From assembly GCA_003978455.1 (NCBI GenBank), contig QNZT01000179.1, positions 1 through 24,048 on the forward strand: a stretch of 24,048 nt of DNA. Direction: 5' to 3'. Position numbers and translations under genes: made by a program. The DNA comes from Sulfurospirillum sp. GTDB lineage: Bacteria > Campylobacterota > Campylobacteria > Campylobacterales > QNZT01. A model generated the notes under the pieces. It ran no database searches. It had not been told where the DNA came from and saw nothing but the letters and a program-made list of their open reading frames with translations. Position 1 is the stretch's first letter; each line of letters opens with the position of its first letter. Below, piece by piece: positions 21,043 to 24,048 of the stretch.

Positions 21043-21829
21043 TGGTTTTCCCTTTCCCGTAAATATCCTCATAAGTAGCACGCGGTACGATATTTAAAAC
21101 TTGTGTCGGACAGAGTTCGACACAGGCTCCGCAGCCTACACAGGCTTCTCGAATCTCCGGAATCAGCCCTCCGTTTTTGGAAACCATGCCGATTGCATCT
21201 TCCGGATTGGGATGAAACGGGCACATATCTGCACAGATGGTACACTCTTTTCCCCTGAACTTCTCAAGTTTTTCAAGAACTTTTTTCTGGAGTTCCTCTT
21301 TTTCCGTTTCATCGCCGCGCATAATCACCTTGTGCTGCTGGTGCTCTTGTGGAGTCAAAACTTTTGTATGGTCATAGATCCGGTCGATGGCACTGTCCGG
21401 AACCGGCTCTTTTTTGAGCGCGAGACAGGCACTTTCATTGACGATGACCGCCATTCCCATATGGACATATTTGATCTCATCTTTTTCATGATCGAGTGCA
21501 CCGGTAGGGCAGGCAAGGATGCATGGAAACGCTTCACACAGATAGCATCCGCGTTTGAGAGGATCAATATATGCCATGCCGACACTTGCGCCACCGTCGA
21601 TGTCTTCAAGTTCTATCGAGTCGTAAGGACACACTTGCAGACACTGACCACACTTGATGCAGAGTTTGAGAAAGTCATCTTCGTCGACAGCTCCGGGTGG
21701 TCTGAGCAATAATTTATCTGCTTTGAGTTTGGGAGCGAAGTAGATGCCTGCACCGGCAGCCAGTCCAAGCACACCGATACCGGCGATGTTTTTCATGAAG
21801 TCTCTTCGCTTTTTCTCTTCAGGTTTCAT
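21035..21829 (-). CDS. nosG: NosG, NapG-like periplasmic ferredoxin
   Basis: 264 residues. A Tat-type signal (KKRRDFMKNIAGIGVLGLAA; twin Arg R8-R9) predicts folded export. Four 4Fe-4S motifs follow: CIKCGQCLQVCPYDSI, CYLCEAFPCILACPTGAL, CTICADMCPFHP and CVGCGACVELCPTQVL. This is the NapG/NosG architecture; together with NosH it should transfer electrons from menaquinol to the nos cytochromes. It overlaps nosD by four bases (ATGA), with GGAGGGG in the nosD end as ribosome-binding site. Confidence 0.94.
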   Translation of the reverse strand: MKPEEKKRRDFMKNIAGIGVLGLAAGAGIYFAPKLKADKLLLRPPGAVDEDDFLKLCIKCGQCLQVCPYDSIELEDIDGGASVGMAYIDPLKRGCYLCEAFPCILACPTGALDHEKDEIKYVHMGMAVIVNESACLALKKEPVPDSAIDRIYDHTKVLTPQEHQQHKVIMRGDETEKEELQKKVLEKLEKFRGKECTICADMCPFHPNPEDAIGMVSKNGGLIPEIREACVGCGACVELCPTQVLNIVPRATYEDIYGKGKTNG

Positions 21830-23040
21830 AGTAGTTTCCCCTCCATCATTTTGGGATGCGGATCAGTCAACAATTTGACAGGCTCGGATATCGGAGCCAG
21901 TTTTGCCAGAAAATTGAGTATCGAGATGACCGGTGATCCGTAGAAAAATTTGACATTTGGGTTTAAAAGCCACATTTTGTCGGCATAGTAGTAGAGATTG
22001 TATGGTGTATCTCCGATACCGTCACCGTTTTTGTCAAAGCCTTGATAGTCGTCCCAGTAGTTGCCGTCCCACCGGTTTTGGGTAACTCTGGTATTGTATG
22101 AGTCATTGACAACGGTATCGATGTTTCCTTTGATGATATTGTCTTTAAAGATATTGTTCAGACTCAGTGAATGGAAGTGTATCCCTTCGCTGTTATAAAG
22201 GATGTAGTTATGTTCTATTTTGTTTACAGTATCTGGTTCAAAAGGCGAACGGTCTATATAGAGTCCTCTGGCACAGTAGAGGATTTTGTTGTTCCGTATA
22301 GTATAGTTGGAGCAATCTTTCATGCCTATTCCGAGTCCTGTAGTGCCCAGTGAGTTTTTGATGATATTGCCGGTAGCTATAGTGTCTTGTGAATACATGA
22401 AGAAGATACCGACAGAATTATGGGTAAATTCATTGTTTTTGACGACATTTTTTCCGGTGTACATGAAGTGCAGAGAGTATCTGCCGTATTCGCCGTAATT
22501 TTCTGCGATCAGGTTGCCATGCGAATACCAGACAACAAAATCTCTCGCTTTATAGATTTTGTTATGTGTCAGGGTGTTGTCGTTGGAGTACCAAAGTCGG
22601 ATTGCATCTCCCCGAAGTCCCAGATCGAAAGGTTTGGATGTGATCGTATTGCCACTGATATTGCAATCATTTGACTGTTGCACATCGATACCGAAAAGTA
22701 CATCTTTAAGATCGCAGTGAAGTATGTTGCAGTGGTCTACCTTTTTCAGTGCAATGCCTGCATCTACACGTTCATGTTCTGCTCCGCTGTGTCTGACGGT
22801 CATATTTTCAAGTGTGACAAAAGGACTAGTGATCGTTACTACTGTTCCTTTGCCGTCTCCTTCGAGTACGGTTTTGTGAGATTTTCCTTTGAGAATAAGA
22901 GGCTTGCTGATAATGATATTGCCTTTGTAAATACCCTCAGGAAGTTCGAGTTTTGCGCCTTTGGGTGCATGATCGATTGCATCTTGCAGGACATTTGCAT
23001 AGAGTGACAATGATAAAAGCAGCAGTGCCAGACCTCTCAT
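21826..23040 (-). CDS. nosD: NosD, periplasmic copper-site maturation protein
   Basis: 404 residues. The signal peptide MRGLALLLLSLSLYA is followed by a right-handed parallel beta-helix: many N/D-rich CASH-type repeats such as DHCNILHCDLKDVLFGIDVQ, NDCNISGNTI, and NYTIRNNKILYCARGLYIDR. This is NosD, which receives sulfur/copper building blocks from NosFY and helps assemble the CuZ centre. The start at 23040 is preferred to a frame 35 codons longer because the signal peptide begins there and CGGAG lies upstream. Confidence 0.94.
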   Translation of the reverse strand: MRGLALLLLSLSLYANVLQDAIDHAPKGAKLELPEGIYKGNIIISKPLILKGKSHKTVLEGDGKGTVVTITSPFVTLENMTVRHSGAEHERVDAGIALKKVDHCNILHCDLKDVLFGIDVQQSNDCNISGNTITSKPFDLGLRGDAIRLWYSNDNTLTHNKIYKARDFVVWYSHGNLIAENYGEYGRYSLHFMYTGKNVVKNNEFTHNSVGIFFMYSQDTIATGNIIKNSLGTTGLGIGMKDCSNYTIRNNKILYCARGLYIDRSPFEPDTVNKIEHNYILYNSEGIHFHSLSLNNIFKDNIIKGNIDTVVNDSYNTRVTQNRWDGNYWDDYQGFDKNGDGIGDTPYNLYYYADKMWLLNPNVKFFYGSPVISILNFLAKLAPISEPVKLLTDPHPKMMEGKLL

Positions 23041-23060
23041 CTCATATCTCCGTTTTTGTT

Positions 23061-23846
23061 TCAGTTGGTTTCGTGTTGTTTTCTGGCTTTTTTCTTGGAA
23101 ACAATCGCCAAAAGACTCAGTATACTGATCGCCACCAGCAGCCAAAAACCGATAGAAGGGTAGGAGTGCGTTGTAAACTGCGCTACTTTACCGTCACCGA
23201 AAACAGTAGGCATAAACGGTTTGATTTTAAATGCACCCCAGTCATGCATATGGTGACCGAACCAGTAGAGCCAATAGGCATAAAACCCCAGGAAAATGAT
23301 CGGAAGCGCTACAGGAATAAGCATCAGATAATCCAAAATCTTCCAGTCGAAAAGCATATAAAAAACAAAGAGCAATGCTACAAAAATCAGTGCATACGGT
23401 GCAAGCGCTCTAAGGTATGGTGCTCCTCTTTTCATCGGATCCATACCGATAAAGTGGTTGATCGTGTTCATCTCATGAACATCTCCGCTGAAGCCGTCAA
23501 AGTGATAATAGACAGGAATACCCTCGGGGAATGCCTCCTTGGGGTAGTTGGGTGCTTCCAGTGCGACGTACCAGATAGGTGCTGTTGCAACACTTAGCTC
23601 CGCATCTTCATCGATCATCTTTTTAAGATCCCCTGCTATCTCTTTGGGAACATTCGGACTGACATAGCGTCCCTTCTGGTAATAGTTCCATACTTTATAT
23701 GTGAGAGGTGAAAGTTTGTCTGCTTTACCTTCTTCATTGAGTTCTACTACATTGTGTGTAAATACTGCCGGTATGACAAACCAGTACATCAGTATGGCAA
23801 ATGCCAAAAATGTAAAGATCCTTGATTTTGTAAGCGATTTATTCAT
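23061..23846 (-). CDS. nosB: NosB, membrane protein of clade II nos clusters
   Basis: 261 residues. One helix at the N-terminus (about 10-30, IFTFLAFAILMYWFVIPAVF), a periplasmic segment (about 30-140) and then four helices (for example APYALIFVALLFVFYMLFDW and YPSIGFWLLVAISILSLLAI). Sequence and place directly after nosZ match NosB of Wolinella-type clusters; its exact role in N2O reduction is not settled. No cofactor motif seen. Four bases after GGGGGA is the ATG. A 9-bp dyad and a candidate promoter precede it. Confidence 0.88.
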   Translation of the reverse strand: MNKSLTKSRIFTFLAFAILMYWFVIPAVFTHNVVELNEEGKADKLSPLTYKVWNYYQKGRYVSPNVPKEIAGDLKKMIDEDAELSVATAPIWYVALEAPNYPKEAFPEGIPVYYHFDGFSGDVHEMNTINHFIGMDPMKRGAPYLRALAPYALIFVALLFVFYMLFDWKILDYLMLIPVALPIIFLGFYAYWLYWFGHHMHDWGAFKIKPFMPTVFGDGKVAQFTTHSYPSIGFWLLVAISILSLLAIVSKKKARKQHETN

Positions 23847-23886
23847 TTCCCCCGTCCTTCTGCTGATATTATAAGTTATTGTGATA

Positions 23887-23892
23887 ATTATA
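23887..23892 (-). promoter_or_regulatory. Candidate internal promoter (-10) for nosB onward
   Basis: TATAAT on the minus strand, 40 bases before the nosB ATG, lying between the nosZ terminator and nosB. The dyad at 23893-23927 covers the spacer and -35 region. It would let the maturation genes be transcribed separately from nosZ. No strong -35. Confidence 0.45.
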
Positions 23893-23927
23893 CACTATTG
23901 TACCTTCATTTGGAAAACACAATAGTG
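23893..23927. repeat. 9-bp inverted repeat, possible operator upstream of nosB
   Basis: CACTATTGT (23893-23901) and ACAATAGTG (23919-23927) are perfect complements separated by 17 bases. The dyad abuts the -10 box and spans the -35 of the candidate nosB promoter. It could be an operator or a hairpin. Its regulator is unknown; it does not look like an FNR/NssR box. Confidence 0.5.
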
Positions 23928-23930
23928 GAT

Positions 23931-23962
23931 AAAAAAAGACGATGGAAGTCAAGCCTTCCACC
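23931..23962 (-). terminator. Rho-independent terminator after nosZ
   Basis: On the minus strand the stem GGTGGAAG / CTTCCATC (8 bp, one G-U) has a 6-base loop and is followed by GTCTTTTTTT. It starts 19 bases after the nosZ stop. Partial read-through would still feed nosB and following genes. Confidence 0.85.
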
Positions 23963-23981
23963 GCCTGTGTGTGAATCGGGA

Positions 23982-24048
23982 TTAGAACAGGTTAGCGTTC
24001 TTGTCGATCCATTTGAGATATTCGATGATATCATTTGTCTGTTCTTCA
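23982..24048 (-). CDS. nosZ: Nitrous-oxide reductase NosZ (clade II), C-terminal end only
   Basis: Only the last 21 complete codons and the stop are in the window, reading EEQTNDIIEYLKWIDKNANL then F and TAA. A helix ending EYLKWIDKNANLF is the tail of the cytochrome c domain that clade II N2O reductases carry after their CuA domain. The call rests on this tail and on the complete nosB-D-G-C1-C2-H-F-L-Y set that follows. The enzyme reduces N2O to N2 in the periplasm. A strong terminator follows the stop. Confidence 0.8.
   Translation of the reverse strand, partial: EEQTNDIIEYLKWIDKNANLF

Noticed and set aside
1..24048. CRISPR arrays, tRNA or rRNA genes, complete insertion sequences, phage genes
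   Set aside because: No regularly spaced repeats, cloverleaf-like sequence, transposase motifs or terminal repeats were seen on reading both strands.

Overview
The window reads as Campylobacterota chromosome (a Sulfurovum/Sulfurimonas-like, free-living respiratory epsilonproteobacterium is the best guess). The grounds are an atypical (clade II) nitrous-oxide reductase cluster in the order known from Wolinella, a cytochrome bd operon led by a DUF4492 protein, an Aer/CetB-like PAS protein of the type common in this phylum, and tightly packed genes with many 4-base stop/start overlaps. Genus is inference; nothing here fixes it. No rRNA, tRNA, CRISPR array or intact mobile element was seen, and no stretch longer than about 300 bases lacks a gene.

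Layout, left to right. (1) 1-252, minus: N-terminal part of an APC-type amino-acid permease. (2) 500-4979, plus: ion homeostasis. A CPA1-type Na+/H+ antiporter carries a C-terminal degenerate GGDEF-like domain. It is followed by a three-gene unit: a six-TM K+ channel with its own RCK domain, a separate soluble TrkA/RCK protein, and a HEAT/AlkD-like protein. (3) 8181-5095, minus: DUF4492, cydA, cydB and a 63-residue single-TM protein form a cytochrome bd quinol oxidase operon. (4) 8268-8786: a small disturbed stretch with a 3' remnant of a Bax-inhibitor-1 family gene, an unknown 76-residue membrane protein and an unassigned 42-codon open stretch. (5) 8827-11108, plus: arsR-arsC-arsB with a readable ArsR operator/promoter; ArsC has an extra Cys-bearing C-terminal domain preceded by its own Shine-Dalgarno and ATG. 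(6) 11817-11134, minus: sodB. (7) 11960-15816, plus: a secreted LamG/DUF1080-like protein plus a binding-protein ABC transporter of the ferric-iron family whose usual Tyr-Tyr ligand pair is replaced.

(8) 15895-15809, minus: a previously uncalled 28-residue hydrophobic peptide gene. Its ribosome-binding site is one arm of a perfect 12-bp inverted repeat, whose other arm lies at the predicted 5' end of its transcript. This is the architecture of type I toxin mRNAs and is the most interesting item in the window. (9) 16492-15971, minus: PAS sensor. (10) 24048-16613, minus: the end of nosZ, a terminator, then nosB-D-G-C1-C2-H-F-L-Y and a second NosL-like gene. A candidate promoter inside a 9-bp dyad precedes nosB.

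How it fits together: the nos genes give N2O respiration. NosG/H/C1/C2 plausibly carry electrons from menaquinol to NosZ, while NosD/F/Y/L supply and insert copper. Cytochrome bd and SodB handle low oxygen and superoxide, the ars operon handles arsenate/arsenite, and the antiporter/channel block handles Na+/K+ balance. Functions are assigned from motifs read by eye; no database search was run.
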